The notes under the pieces were generated by a model. It ran no database searches and was not told the DNA's origin. It saw only the letters and a program-made list of their open reading frames with translations. The position numbers were made by a program, and so were the translations under genes. A DNA stretch of 64,000 nucleotides from Chryseobacterium shigense (lineage in GTDB: Bacteria; Bacteroidota; Bacteroidia; Flavobacteriales; Weeksellaceae), in contig NZ_JACHLC010000003.1 of assembly GCF_014207845.1 (NCBI RefSeq), positions 372,001 through 436,000 on the forward strand, given 5' to 3'. Positions 49,869 through 59,445 of the stretch are shown in pieces (position 1 is the first letter of the stretch; every line of letters begins with the position of its first letter).

Positions 49869-51809
49869 ATGAGAAAAAGTTTATTTGCTATAGGTCTTTT
49901 AGCAATTAGTTACTCTGTTCAGGCGCAGATACTATGTCATGTTGACACTAATGCTAATATGTATGTGAGCGAAGGCACCCTCGTCTACAGTGGTGGAGGT
50001 GTACAGACAAGAGATAATGGTATCCTTGACGTTCACGGTAATGTAATGATCGCAGGTGTTACCGGAGATGTTATTAAAACAATTTCTGGAGCGGGAGCGG
50101 GTAGTCCTAAAACTAATGGTGGAAACATCATTTTAAGGCTTAATACTCCTGGAAATACTGACGACGCATCTACTTACGGGCAGTTATATGTTAATGGTTT
50201 AAGTCAAACCGACATTACTGGAATCGTAAGTAAAGAATTCAGAACCAAGAAACATGGTACTGGAAATTACTATCAACAAGTTGGTATGCCTTTCTTTGGT
50301 AAAGCCTTAAGTACATTATCCACTGAATTGGGTAAAACATTCGGAACGGTAAGAAGAAGCAGGAATGAAATCTTAACCATGAACAACTTGGCAGCTGTAG
50401 CTGATTTTACAGATTTAAGTGTTCCTACAAGTGATCCTTCCGGGTATTTTATGCTTGGGTCTAGTAATGACAATTTAGACGTAAGTAGTGCTATGCATAC
50501 TATTAATGGCCGCCCTTATGCTACATTGGCAGCTCCTGTAACTCTTCAAAATGGAGGGAATGTTAACTTTGGGACCAATGGTAATGCTACTAACGGGTAT
50601 AATGAAAGATATAACACTTATCTTCAGGATCAGTTCGAAAGTTCAGCCTCTCTTTGGTTGAATTCTTATGGTAAAAATATTTACCAGTTTGGAAATCCTT
50701 TCTTAACGAATATCGACTTATCGAGAATAGGATATCCAGAACCGGTGTCCGGAGGAGTTAGTGATGGTAATAATATTAGTAACATTTGGGGTGTAAGGTA
50801 TGATCCGGGAACTGTAGTTGTAGGCTCGCAAGGGAATGCTTACAGTACTGGGGCACTGATTACTACTTATGATGCAACGACAAAAATTCCTGTTGGTGAT
50901 GTAAGTGTAATGATTAAACCAATGCAGACTTTTGTATTGAAATTAAGATCAAATGTACCTCAAACATTGGATTTTAATACTCTTAGAAGATTCAAAAGTG
51001 TCTCAAGAGCAGAAACTGTTGGTTACGATGTTAATGCTGCAAGGAATGGTGCAAAAGTTACTGAAGGCACAATAAAACAGCTTGGAGTAATTGGTTTAGA
51101 TGCCAGCGGAAAAGAGATTGCAAGAACATATTATGTAGTATCACCGAGTGCTGTTACTGGTCACCAGACTTCTGTAGCAACTACAGTTCAGGCAACGGCA
51201 GGAAGTAACATTATCGGTACATTTGAAGAAGCTTTGAATGGTGGTTATGATACAAACTACACAGGTCAATATTGGTTATATATTAATGAAGCCAATGAAA
51301 ATAACTTTAAAGGTAAGAACGTTAAACTGGTAAATTACGATACCGGTAAAGTAAAATCATATAAATTTGAAATCAGAGAAAACGGAGAGCTGGTTCCAGC
51401 AGGAACTCATTTGTTATCCGCAGGTGTAGGTTTCTACTATAAAGCATCAAATGGTACTTTGCAGCCGGCAACACAAGACGGAATTGCACCTAACGCTGTT
51501 GCTTCTTATGATTTATATTATGGCGAACCAAGCAATGTAGTACTGGGAACAAAAGATACAACAGCACCTTCAAGAACGTTGGTGGTGTACAATCCAGCGG
51601 TTAGTAACTATATTGTTAGATTTGATCCAAACTGGAAAAAGGCAGATATTGAAGTTTATGATATGAGCGGTAAACTGGTTATTTCTAAAAAGGCAGTTGA
51701 TGCATCTAGGGATTTTGTAATAGAGCTTGATGGAGCTGTAAAAAATTCTTATGTTGTAAAAATTGTTTCTGATAAAGGAGAAACCGTTAACACTAAAATC
51801 TTAAAATAA
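49869..51809 (+). CDS. T9SS type A sorting-domain protein
   Basis: The 646-residue protein has a signal peptide (1-19, ending VQAQ), a right-handed, glycine/asparagine-rich N-terminal beta region (VSEGTLVYSGGGVQTRDNGI) and a C-terminal sorting domain (VVYNPAVSNYIVRF to NTKILK). The PNP of the typical sorting motif is YNPA here, a slight deviation. The middle has no known catalytic motif. Two small genes follow at once and may form one unit with it up to the terminator at 52058. Confidence 0.85.
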   Translation: MRKSLFAIGLLAISYSVQAQILCHVDTNANMYVSEGTLVYSGGGVQTRDNGILDVHGNVMIAGVTGDVIKTISGAGAGSPKTNGGNIILRLNTPGNTDDASTYGQLYVNGLSQTDITGIVSKEFRTKKHGTGNYYQQVGMPFFGKALSTLSTELGKTFGTVRRSRNEILTMNNLAAVADFTDLSVPTSDPSGYFMLGSSNDNLDVSSAMHTINGRPYATLAAPVTLQNGGNVNFGTNGNATNGYNERYNTYLQDQFESSASLWLNSYGKNIYQFGNPFLTNIDLSRIGYPEPVSGGVSDGNNISNIWGVRYDPGTVVVGSQGNAYSTGALITTYDATTKIPVGDVSVMIKPMQTFVLKLRSNVPQTLDFNTLRRFKSVSRAETVGYDVNAARNGAKVTEGTIKQLGVIGLDASGKEIARTYYVVSPSAVTGHQTSVATTVQATAGSNIIGTFEEALNGGYDTNYTGQYWLYINEANENNFKGKNVKLVNYDTGKVKSYKFEIRENGELVPAGTHLLSAGVGFYYKASNGTLQPATQDGIAPNAVASYDLYYGEPSNVVLGTKDTTAPSRTLVVYNPAVSNYIVRFDPNWKKADIEVYDMSGKLVISKKAVDASRDFVIELDGAVKNSYVVKIVSDKGETVNTKILK

Positions 51810-51814
51810 ATATT

Positions 51815-52036
51815 ATGAAAACTATTAATAAACTAGTACTTGCTCTTTTCTTTTTCGGAACACTTCTAGTCAAAGCAGATGATGAAATACCACCAGTACC
51901 AGGAGGAGGAAACACCGGCGTTGTAGGACCTGGAGGACCTGCATCACCTATTGATATGTATGTTTATCTGCTATCGATTGTTGCAATTGCATTTATTATG
52001 TACTATACAAAAAAATTGAAGAGCCAAAAAGCCTAA
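51815..52036 (+). CDS. Small secretory membrane protein with Pro/Gly linker
   Basis: A 73-residue protein: signal peptide (1-21, ending VKA), a linker DDEIPPVPGGGNTGVVGPGG, one C-terminal membrane helix (about 47-65) and a lysine-rich cytoplasmic tail. It starts five bases after the T9SS gene. Similar tiny proteins accompany T9SS cargo in flavobacteria; whether it helps cargo export is unknown. Confidence 0.75.
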   Translation: MKTINKLVLALFFFGTLLVKADDEIPPVPGGGNTGVVGPGGPASPIDMYVYLLSIVAIAFIMYYTKKLKSQKA

Positions 52037-52057
52037 AATTTTATTAAAATACCATTA

Positions 52058-52090
52058 AACTCTCTGATTAATCAGAGAGTTTTTTTATTT
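52058..52090 (+). terminator. Terminator after small membrane protein gene
   Basis: AACTCTCTGAT / ATCAGAGAGTT forms a perfect 11-base-pair stem followed by TTTTTT. Confidence 0.88.
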
Positions 52091-52097
52091 TTACTCT

Positions 52098-53390
52098 ATG
52101 AAAAAGATATATATATTATCTGCAGTATTATCTGCATTTTCTCTGCAGGCTCAGTTTACAGTTACAATTCAGGCTCCGGCAGAATTTAAAGACCAGGACG
52201 CTATTCTATATACATTAAACGGTTCAAAAGATATAATCGTTACCAAAGAACAAAGCAAGAATAATACATGGACCTTCAAATATCCAAACCATTATATGGG
52301 GATGATGAAGGTATATTTTCCTGCTTCAAATAATGCGGTAAGTTTTGTTTCGGAGAATAAAAATGTTAGCATTAAGATGGATGTTCAGAATAATAAGGTT
52401 AAAGATGTTATCTATCTTGATGAAGTTAACGATCTCATGAGTAAGCAGCAGGAAGGTTCTCAGAAGAAAGAACTTATCCTTCCCGCACTCGCACAGATCA
52501 AAGAATATTATAAGGACAATACAGACTTCGGTAAAGCCCTTAAAACTGAAATAGAAAGACTGGCCGGAACGAGTAACACTATTGATGCGGCCCAGCATCC
52601 GTTTATTTCTTATTATAATACCAATTACAATAAGTTTTTGTCTAATTCAACCGATCAGACTAAAAAGACTACCCCGGATGACATTGTTAACTTCCTGGAT
52701 AAATCCAATGATATGCTTGAGTCTTCTTCACTTTTAAGACCGGTGTTGGTCTCATATCTTAACTCAGGAGGGAATACCAATGTTACTGGTTCTGTAGACA
52801 CCCTTTTAGAGCGCTTAAAGGTTGAAACTCCAAGGGGGCAGACCGTTTTATCAGAGCTTATTGATATCTTTGATGCCTATGACATGGAAGAGTACAAAAC
52901 CAAGTATCTTACACTTGCAAAGAATCTTAAATGTACCATCACTGACAGGCTTGCATCCACTTTAAAATCCAATGCCAATGTTGAAATGGGAGCACTATTC
53001 CCTAACGTTAAATTCCAGTCTCCGGTAAATACATCTGCAAAATCACTGCACGATGTAAAGGCTGATAAAAAGATCATTGTTTTCTGGTCGTCCACATGCT
53101 CACATTGCGAAAGTGAACTGCCTCAGCTTTTAGCGAAGTATAATGATTTAAAGGCAAAAAATATACAGATTGTAGGTTTATCTTTAGATACGGACAAAAC
53201 TTCCTACACACAAAAGATAGCTGCTTTTCCCTGGATCAATGACTCCGAATTAAGAGGATGGAACAGCAGTTATGTAGATACCTATAATGTTCATGCAACA
53301 CCTACGTATTTTATTTTAGATGCTAACAATAAGATAATCAATAAACCAGACCACGTGGGCAATGTTTTGGAATATTTTAAGTTGAAATAA
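52098..53390 (+). CDS. TlpA-type thioredoxin-fold secreted protein
   Basis: The 430-residue protein has a signal peptide (1-18, ending LQAQ), a DUF4369-like N-terminal beta domain, a helical middle and a C-terminal thioredoxin domain with the redox motif CSHC in FWSSTCSHCESELPQLL and the cis-proline in HATPTYFI. It should act in the periplasm as thiol reductant or as part of a cytochrome/disulfide pathway. It directly follows the terminator of the T9SS unit, so it probably has its own promoter within the terminator region. Confidence 0.88.
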   Translation: MKKIYILSAVLSAFSLQAQFTVTIQAPAEFKDQDAILYTLNGSKDIIVTKEQSKNNTWTFKYPNHYMGMMKVYFPASNNAVSFVSENKNVSIKMDVQNNKVKDVIYLDEVNDLMSKQQEGSQKKELILPALAQIKEYYKDNTDFGKALKTEIERLAGTSNTIDAAQHPFISYYNTNYNKFLSNSTDQTKKTTPDDIVNFLDKSNDMLESSSLLRPVLVSYLNSGGNTNVTGSVDTLLERLKVETPRGQTVLSELIDIFDAYDMEEYKTKYLTLAKNLKCTITDRLASTLKSNANVEMGALFPNVKFQSPVNTSAKSLHDVKADKKIIVFWSSTCSHCESELPQLLAKYNDLKAKNIQIVGLSLDTDKTSYTQKIAAFPWINDSELRGWNSSYVDTYNVHATPTYFILDANNKIINKPDHVGNVLEYFKLK

Positions 53391-53391
53391 T

Positions 53392-53422
53392 TTTGGTAGT
53401 AAGCAAATATTTTCTATATTTG
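53392..53422 (+). promoter_or_regulatory. Promoter of tRNA-Met
   Basis: TTTG (53392-53395), exactly 19 bases, then TATATTTG (53415-53422) is a perfect Bacteroidota promoter, placing the start about six bases ahead of the tRNA body. Confidence 0.8.
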
Positions 53423-53434
53423 CACCACCAAAAC

Positions 53435-53508
53435 GGCGAGGTAGCTCAGTTGGTTAGAGCGCAGGATTCATAACCCTGAGGTCACGGGTTCAATTCCCGT
53501 CTTCGCTA
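53435..53508 (+). tRNA. tRNA-Met (CAT)
   Basis: The 74-base cloverleaf folds cleanly: acceptor GGCGAGG/CTTCGCT, D-arm GCTC/GAGC, anticodon loop TTCATAA with CAT, and T-arm ACGGG/CCCGT. The anticodon stem has an A-C mismatch at its loop end. It lacks the three G-C pairs expected of initiator tRNA, so it is an elongator tRNA; the alternative tRNA-Ile2 with lysidine-modified CAT cannot be ruled out by sequence alone. CA after the discriminator base is encoded. Confidence 0.93.
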
Positions 53509-53534
53509 CAAATAAAGGCTGTAATCAGCAATTT

Positions 53535-53561
53535 AACTCTCTTGAAAAAGAGAGTTTTTTT
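53535..53561 (+). terminator. Terminator of tRNA-Met
   Basis: AACTCTCTT / AAGAGAGTT stem with GAAA loop and a following T-run, 27 bases behind the tRNA. Confidence 0.88.
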
Positions 53562-53750
53562 GTGCCTTGATTTTTGATATAACACAGGTCTTTTTTGAAT
53601 TTAAAATATATTCCTTGGCTCAAATGTATTAAGATTCGTAAGGGCTTAATATTGTAAGTAAGATATCATCCTCTTAAGCTTAAATGCGACTGATTTTTAA
53701 TGTTGAGTAATTCGTCATTAATTTTATATATAAGGAATAGTACATCTTAT

Positions 53751-53780
53751 AAAAAAGGCTGCTAACATTTGTTAGCAGCC
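53751..53780 (-). terminator. Terminator of the large T9SS gene
   Basis: On the minus strand GGCTGCTAAC / GTTAGCAGCC (AAAT loop) is followed by TTTTTT. It lies just 13 bases behind the stop at 53793. The core CTAACATTTGTTAG equals the paa operator palindrome by chance. Confidence 0.85.
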
Positions 53781-53792
53781 TTAGGGTAGGTA

Positions 53793-56700
53793 TTATTTTT
53801 TAATAATCTTCACAACTTGCTCAGAATTATTTATTCTAATAATATATGCGCCTGATGATAAGTTGGAGAGATTTGTTTTATTATTTTCAAATTTACCTTC
53901 TTTCACAAGCTGACCAGACAAGTTATATATCTGATAATAATAATCTTGGCTGTCTTTAGCATCTATATTAATAATATCGGTTACAGGATTTGGGAAAACA
54001 TTAAGCTTTTTCTGCTCAATTTTTTTCTTAATTTCTTTTTCCGTAAATACATTGCCGGCTTTGCTTATTGCATCTGACTGTACAGGAATTGTAACATCAT
54101 CAGGGGTAAATCCTTCTTCTTTTCCATTTCTGGACAGAATCTTAACACATCGGCAAGGAGCTCCGAAATACTGACTGTTATCACTATCCGATAAAAATAC
54201 ATTATTATTAGCAGTACTAAAAGTCATAGAAACGGGCCTTCCCTGATAAGAAGTGCGCAATGCAGCAGTCCATCTTTTTCCATTACCAAATTCTACTTTA
54301 GTTGGTATAGATGGGTCCGAAGAGAATATTATACTGCGGTTTCCTCTTATACCGGTTGTTCCATAGTTACCAACTTTATATGCCGGGTTCTGGAAAGCGT
54401 ATCCTAAAATGGTATTTCCATTTTTAATAGGGGTGCCTAAATAATCATTTACTGCATTTTTTCCTGCAACAAAAACATTCTTTTTGTACCATAGAGATCC
54501 GCCTAAACCAGTCTCCGAATCATTAGTGGAATCGGCATCCGGTATTCTCCAGCCTTCCGGACAAGGGTCAAATGGTGATTTGCTGGTTCCTTTACCCCAG
54601 CGCTCAGGGAATTGACTAGCCTGATTAATTAACCAGTCTGTTCCCATTGTTCTAACCCCATTATAAGTATTTAAAGCACTAGGAATCATAAATACCAAAG
54701 GATTTTTAACAGAGTATCCTAAAACTTTAGCAATTTTATCAGCAGTTTTATCGATTCCTAAAACATTAGCGCTATTGGCATATGTATTATATGGAATAAT
54801 ATAATTACTTTCTGCATTTTCAAAAGTGTCAGCTGTAAGCTCACTATAAGTAATACTTCCATCTGCGTTGGCTCTTCCCAGGAAAACACTTGTTTTGTTG
54901 TTGTTTACATTTTCGTGGAACACAGGGAAAGGATCTTTTCTGCCCCATTGGTAATGTAAGCCTGCCGAATTTTGAATTTGCGACAACTCAGCTGCTGTAG
55001 GAGCACCTTGAGTTTGTAAAGACGAAGGTAACACCTGCAGCGCTCCTAAATCTCTATCCATAAACTGGGCTTGCTTCACTGCATTACTGGATAATCCCTT
55101 AACGTAATTTACAAAGTTGGGAGCAGCAGGATCACCTATATCAGTTGTATATAAATAAGAGCCCACTTCCGTATCGGTTATCCAAATATGCCAGCTCCAG
55201 TAAACTGGATTATCTATACTGCCATTATGAAGCGTTACTATAGCATTACCGCTTTGGTTTGGATTAATAAGAACCTTAATCTTGGAATCTGAAATAGCCG
55301 CTAATGATGTAGGAGAAGAATTAAGCACTGAAATGTTTTTAATCAGTTGTGTATTATTACTCCAATGTACATTAGCTTTTAAGTTGTTATAACTTACAGG
55401 ATTCAGAATTTCCAGGTTATTCATATACTGATTTTGCATAGCAATTGCCTTTGAAACAGGAATTTCTATGGTAAATTCAGCCGTGTTTTTTACTTTTTGA
55501 TAAGAGTTTGGCTGACTTATATATTCTTTTCCATAGTTCTTTTGATCTGTAAAGAATTCTGTAGGGAAATTATAATCATTATCCTTATATAAAGGATCTT
55601 TTATACATCGGCACCCGGCAGCGTCTGTAGTATGCATCGGGAACATAGGATCATAGGAGTACCTACCAATAACATTAGGCAAACCTGGGTCTGGTTTATC
55701 ATTACTTGAATTGGGTTCATTTTCCGGAATAATCAACAACCCTTTTGCGGTATTAGAAGTACTACCTGAATTAGAGCCCCCAAAGACTGTTCTCGCCATA
55801 GTAGCAGTCCATAATCTTGTTTGGTGCATATCTCCATAGGAGTCTTCATTAAGCATTCTCCATAAAATTTTTCCGGTTCCTGGAAATAGGCCTAGATTAT
55901 CTCCGCTAAAATTAGTCATATCAACCCCTATATTGGAATATACTTTAATGTTTTTCAATTGACTAGGGTAAGTAGGGTATCTACTGTAATCCGGTTTTAT
56001 GAAACCATAAAAAGGGCTTGCTCCAATTTGCAAAGTAGCGTTATAACTACTTGCTGAGTTGCTGGTATAAAATTGGTTAGCTATTTCATTATATTTTGGC
56101 CCAAAAGGAGATCTGTTTAAGGGCATATCATAATTTGTAAAAGCCGAAAGCATAGAAGGGATTCTCCAGCCATTTGGACAAGGATCGTACTTTTCTTTGT
56201 TTCTATAAACATTTTTAACCGTCATTGTGGTTTCGGTTGAATTGTTTATATTTCCCTGTGCATTATCCGACCAAAAATTTACTCTTGCATTATTAGATGG
56301 GTTTACACTTGTCCCATTAATATAACCAAACCAATTATATCTGGAAGATGAGACGCCATCATAATGAAGTGCATCTGAATATATCAAACTCAATGGGTTT
56401 TTTATAGAAAGCGGTAAATTATATGTTATATACGCTTGTGCTTTGGGCACGGTTATCGCTATGTCGGTAAGTATTTTATAGTTAGCCCCATTTTCCAGGC
56501 TAGCCTTTACATCTCTTACTTTTCCTATTGAACCTGAAACTTCATAGTAAATATTCCCTCTGGTAATAAGTGGAGGAAAAGGGTCTTTTCTTCCCCATTG
56601 GTAAAGTAAACCTCCGTTTTTGTCATATTGATCTGTCCCTGTAATAGAAGCTCCTAAAGCTCCCAGGTTTCTGTCCATCCAGCCCCAATCTGAATCAGGG

Positions 56701-59294
56701 ATTCTTTCTTGGGTACCATTTTTGAGCAGTCTTGCTTCATCACCATAACTTCTGTATTTTGAACCATTCGTAGGGTCATCGGTTACCCAAACGTGCCAGG
56801 ACCACTGAATTTCTCCATTTACTTTAAATGCAATTACTGCGTTCCCTTCAAACGATTTCTTAATAGGAACTTTAATTTTTGCATTTTCAGCTTCTCCTGT
56901 CATTTCAAGTGAATAATTTTCTCCTGATTTAATTAAACCCGGGGTATCTTCCCATAACACATCAGCAGTTATCGTACCTTGAGGTAATGAAGTACTGTTT
57001 AAATATGTCACATTATCCTGCCACATCTTATATGCTTTTTTCACTGGAATATAAAGCCCGTCTGCCTCATTTCCATTATCATCTTTTCCTGTAAAGATGT
57101 AAGAATTAGGAGCCAGTTTCCAATCTTTAGCAGCTATAACCGTAATTGTTCCCTGCAAATTTTCAGGGCCACATCCTCCTGTAACGGTAACAGTGTAATT
57201 GTAAGTTCCGGCTGTTGCAGCTGTTCCGCTGATAGTAACCGCTGTTCCGTTTACTGTAGCTGTAACACCAGCTGGAAGCCCCGTTACGGAAGCTCCTGTA
57301 GCTCCGTTAAAAGTATATACTATCGGAGTGATAGCATTGTTTACCTCTACTGTCTGTGTGCTATTACCTGATGTTAATACCAAATTAGCAGGAGAGTTCA
57401 CGGTTACTGTCATAGTGTTTGTAGAAGCACACTGTCCGGCATCTGGTGTAAAAGTATAAGTAGTAGTAGCCTGGTTGTTAATTGCAGGAGACCACGTTCC
57501 GGTAATACCTTCATCAGATGTTGCAGGCAAAGTAAATGAACTTCCTGAACATACTGGTGCTACTTGTGTAAAAGCTGGTGTAATAGAGGAAGTACAGCCT
57601 GCATTCCCTACACAAGCCTCCTGAACAGGTTGTAAATAAGCATGTACAGATGCATTAGCAGGGCTGCCTGCTTCAATAATTACATCTGAATTAAGCTGAA
57701 AGGTAGTTGCTATTTTATAGCATAAAACACCATTATGGATCTCAGTATTTAAATTAGAAAAATTCTGACTTGCCCAAAACACTCCGGCAGGGGTATAATA
57801 TTTAATAGTGACATTACTTCCATTCCATTGATTTTTTGGAATGAAAATGGTGTAATTGTTATTGTTCCTGTTAAAACATATTCCTTTAGCTTTATCAACG
57901 CATTGTGCCTGCTTCGTATAATCATTCCAGTCGCTTTGCGGAAGTGGCGCCAGCGTATTGGATACTGCTGCATTTTTAGGGCTGTTTACTTCATAAGTCA
58001 AAGTCTGACCGGTAAAATCCTGCGATGTTCCTGCTTTTATGTAATAATACTCCTGACCATTTTTTGTAATCTTAGTCAAATTATTAACATTGTAATTATA
58101 TCCGTTCCAAAATACACCATTTGAAAGATAAATTCTGAAGTTCACTGTAGTGTCTCCATTCCATTGATTTACAGGAATCAGGGCTTCTGCAAAACCATTG
58201 TGCAGACGGTTGAAGCAAACATTGGCTTTATCAACACACTGTTTTTGTTTCGTATAATCATTCCAGTCGCTTTGCGGAACTGCCGCCAACGTATTTGATA
58301 CTGCTGCATTTTTAGGACTGCTCACTTCATAAGTCAAAGTCTGACCGATAAAATCCTGTGATGTCCCTTCTTTTATATAATAATACTCCTGACCGTTTTT
58401 TGTAACCTTAATCAGGTTATTAACATTGTAATTATATACGTTCCAAAGTCCGCCATCAGCAAGATAAATTTTGAAGCTTACCGTAGTGTCTCCATTCCAT
58501 TGATTTACTGGAATCAGGGCTTCTGCAAAACCATTATGCAGACGGTTGAAGCAAACATTGGCTTTATCAATGCATTGCACTTGCTTTGTATAATTATTCC
58601 AGTCGCTTTGCGGAACTGCCGCCAACGTATTTGATACGGCTGCATTTTTAGGACTGCTCACCTCATAAGTCAAAGTCTGGTTGCTGTAATCCTGTGATGT
58701 TCCTACTTTTATGTAATAATACTCCTGGCCGTTTTTTGTAACCTTATTCAGGTTGTTAACATTGTAATTATACCCGTTAAAAAGTCCACCATTGGCAAGA
58801 TAAATTTTGACATTCACCGTAGTGTCTCCACTCCATTGATCTACAGGAATTAAGGCTTCTGCAAAACCATTATGCAGACGGTTGAAACAAACATTGGCTT
58901 TATCAACACATTGTTCCTGCTTCGTATAATCATTCCAGTCGCTTTGTGGAATGGGCGCTAAGGTACCGGAAACTGCCGCATCCGAAGGACTGCTTACCTC
59001 ATAAACTAAAGTCTGGTTGCTGTAATCCTGTGTTGTTCCTACTTTTAGGTGATAATATTCCTGGCCGTTTTTGGTAACCTTAGTCAAATTATTAACATTG
59101 TAATTATACCCGTTAAAAAGTCCACCGGTTGTAAAATAAATCTTGAAGGAAACTGTTGAGCCGTTCCACTGATTTACGGGAATCAGGGCTTCTGCAAAAC
59201 TATTGTGCAGTCGATTAAAACAGACATTGCTGTTTTGGGCTAAAGATGTCAGCCAAAATAAGATTAAAAAAAAGAATGATAATTTTTTTTTCAT
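53793..59294 (-). CDS. Giant T9SS protein with tandem repeats and two FISUMP-like modules
   Basis: The 1833-residue protein has a signal peptide (1-19) and four near-identical 113-115-residue repeats (about residues 22-480), each with NVCFNRLHNGFAEALIP and QSDWNDYTKQ, then a fifth degenerate copy starting KGICFNRNNNNY. Ig-like domains with CSGSSFTLP-type sequence follow to about residue 735. Two large modules (about 740-1290 and 1290-1740) share MDRNLGA or MDRDLGA, YQWGRKDPFP and DPCPNGWRIP or DPCPEGWRIP, the hallmarks of FISUMP-type domains. A type A sorting domain (NVFPNPVTDIINI to QVVKIIKK) ends the protein. It is presumably a surface adhesin or carbohydrate-binding protein. Confidence 0.88.
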   Translation of the reverse strand: MKKKLSFFFLILFWLTSLAQNSNVCFNRLHNSFAEALIPVNQWNGSTVSFKIYFTTGGLFNGYNYNVNNLTKVTKNGQEYYHLKVGTTQDYSNQTLVYEVSSPSDAAVSGTLAPIPQSDWNDYTKQEQCVDKANVCFNRLHNGFAEALIPVDQWSGDTTVNVKIYLANGGLFNGYNYNVNNLNKVTKNGQEYYYIKVGTSQDYSNQTLTYEVSSPKNAAVSNTLAAVPQSDWNNYTKQVQCIDKANVCFNRLHNGFAEALIPVNQWNGDTTVSFKIYLADGGLWNVYNYNVNNLIKVTKNGQEYYYIKEGTSQDFIGQTLTYEVSSPKNAAVSNTLAAVPQSDWNDYTKQKQCVDKANVCFNRLHNGFAEALIPVNQWNGDTTVNFRIYLSNGVFWNGYNYNVNNLTKITKNGQEYYYIKAGTSQDFTGQTLTYEVNSPKNAAVSNTLAPLPQSDWNDYTKQAQCVDKAKGICFNRNNNNYTIFIPKNQWNGSNVTIKYYTPAGVFWASQNFSNLNTEIHNGVLCYKIATTFQLNSDVIIEAGSPANASVHAYLQPVQEACVGNAGCTSSITPAFTQVAPVCSGSSFTLPATSDEGITGTWSPAINNQATTTYTFTPDAGQCASTNTMTVTVNSPANLVLTSGNSTQTVEVNNAITPIVYTFNGATGASVTGLPAGVTATVNGTAVTISGTAATAGTYNYTVTVTGGCGPENLQGTITVIAAKDWKLAPNSYIFTGKDDNGNEADGLYIPVKKAYKMWQDNVTYLNSTSLPQGTITADVLWEDTPGLIKSGENYSLEMTGEAENAKIKVPIKKSFEGNAVIAFKVNGEIQWSWHVWVTDDPTNGSKYRSYGDEARLLKNGTQERIPDSDWGWMDRNLGALGASITGTDQYDKNGGLLYQWGRKDPFPPLITRGNIYYEVSGSIGKVRDVKASLENGANYKILTDIAITVPKAQAYITYNLPLSIKNPLSLIYSDALHYDGVSSSRYNWFGYINGTSVNPSNNARVNFWSDNAQGNINNSTETTMTVKNVYRNKEKYDPCPNGWRIPSMLSAFTNYDMPLNRSPFGPKYNEIANQFYTSNSASSYNATLQIGASPFYGFIKPDYSRYPTYPSQLKNIKVYSNIGVDMTNFSGDNLGLFPGTGKILWRMLNEDSYGDMHQTRLWTATMARTVFGGSNSGSTSNTAKGLLIIPENEPNSSNDKPDPGLPNVIGRYSYDPMFPMHTTDAAGCRCIKDPLYKDNDYNFPTEFFTDQKNYGKEYISQPNSYQKVKNTAEFTIEIPVSKAIAMQNQYMNNLEILNPVSYNNLKANVHWSNNTQLIKNISVLNSSPTSLAAISDSKIKVLINPNQSGNAIVTLHNGSIDNPVYWSWHIWITDTEVGSYLYTTDIGDPAAPNFVNYVKGLSSNAVKQAQFMDRDLGALQVLPSSLQTQGAPTAAELSQIQNSAGLHYQWGRKDPFPVFHENVNNNKTSVFLGRANADGSITYSELTADTFENAESNYIIPYNTYANSANVLGIDKTADKIAKVLGYSVKNPLVFMIPSALNTYNGVRTMGTDWLINQASQFPERWGKGTSKSPFDPCPEGWRIPDADSTNDSETGLGGSLWYKKNVFVAGKNAVNDYLGTPIKNGNTILGYAFQNPAYKVGNYGTTGIRGNRSIIFSSDPSIPTKVEFGNGKRWTAALRTSYQGRPVSMTFSTANNNVFLSDSDNSQYFGAPCRCVKILSRNGKEEGFTPDDVTIPVQSDAISKAGNVFTEKEIKKKIEQKKLNVFPNPVTDIINIDAKDSQDYYYQIYNLSGQLVKEGKFENNKTNLSNLSSGAYIIRINNSEQVVKIIKK
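57610..59230. repeat. Tandem coding repeats of about 342 bases
   Basis: Four units with nearly identical nucleotide sequence and one diverged unit are visible; anchor sequences AAACATTGGCTTTATCAACA recur at about 58211, 58553 and 58889, i.e. every 336-342 bases. Very high identity, including at silent positions, means recent duplication or gene conversion. Confidence 0.85.
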
Positions 59295-59313
59295 ACTTGA
59301 AGATTTTTAATAA

Positions 59314-59356
59314 TTCCTACTCATTGAAGGCTTTTCGGAAAACCGCCTTTTAAGGC
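59314..59356 (-). promoter_or_regulatory. Conserved leader motif, copy 2
   Basis: Minus strand: GCCTTAAAAGGCGGTTTTCC then GAAAAGCCTT, six bases, GAGTAGGAA. The segment AAGGC can pair either with the upstream GCCTT or with the downstream GCCTT, giving two exclusive hairpins. The second form shares CGG-loop-CCG with copy 1 at 36694. It precedes the large T9SS gene by 20 bases. Confidence 0.5.
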
Positions 59357-59445
59357 GCGAAAATACTTTAAGTTACTTCCAGCACGAAATTTGAGTTGTG
59401 TGAATTTATAAATTCACACAGCTTAGAAAAATCAGGCAAAAAAAA

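Noticed and set aside
53435-53508. Initiator tRNA-fMet
   Set aside because: The acceptor stem starts with a G-U pair instead of the C-A mismatch and the anticodon stem lacks three consecutive G-C pairs.
53762-53779. CTAACATTTGTTAG, identical (reverse complement) to the putative paa operator
   Set aside because: It is the core of the terminator hairpin of the giant T9SS gene, between a stop codon and a T-run, with no promoter beside it; the match is taken as chance.
57610-59230. Regularly spaced repeats resembling an array
   Set aside because: The units are about 342 bases long, in frame and code for protein repeats; there are no short repeats with unique spacers, so this is not CRISPR.
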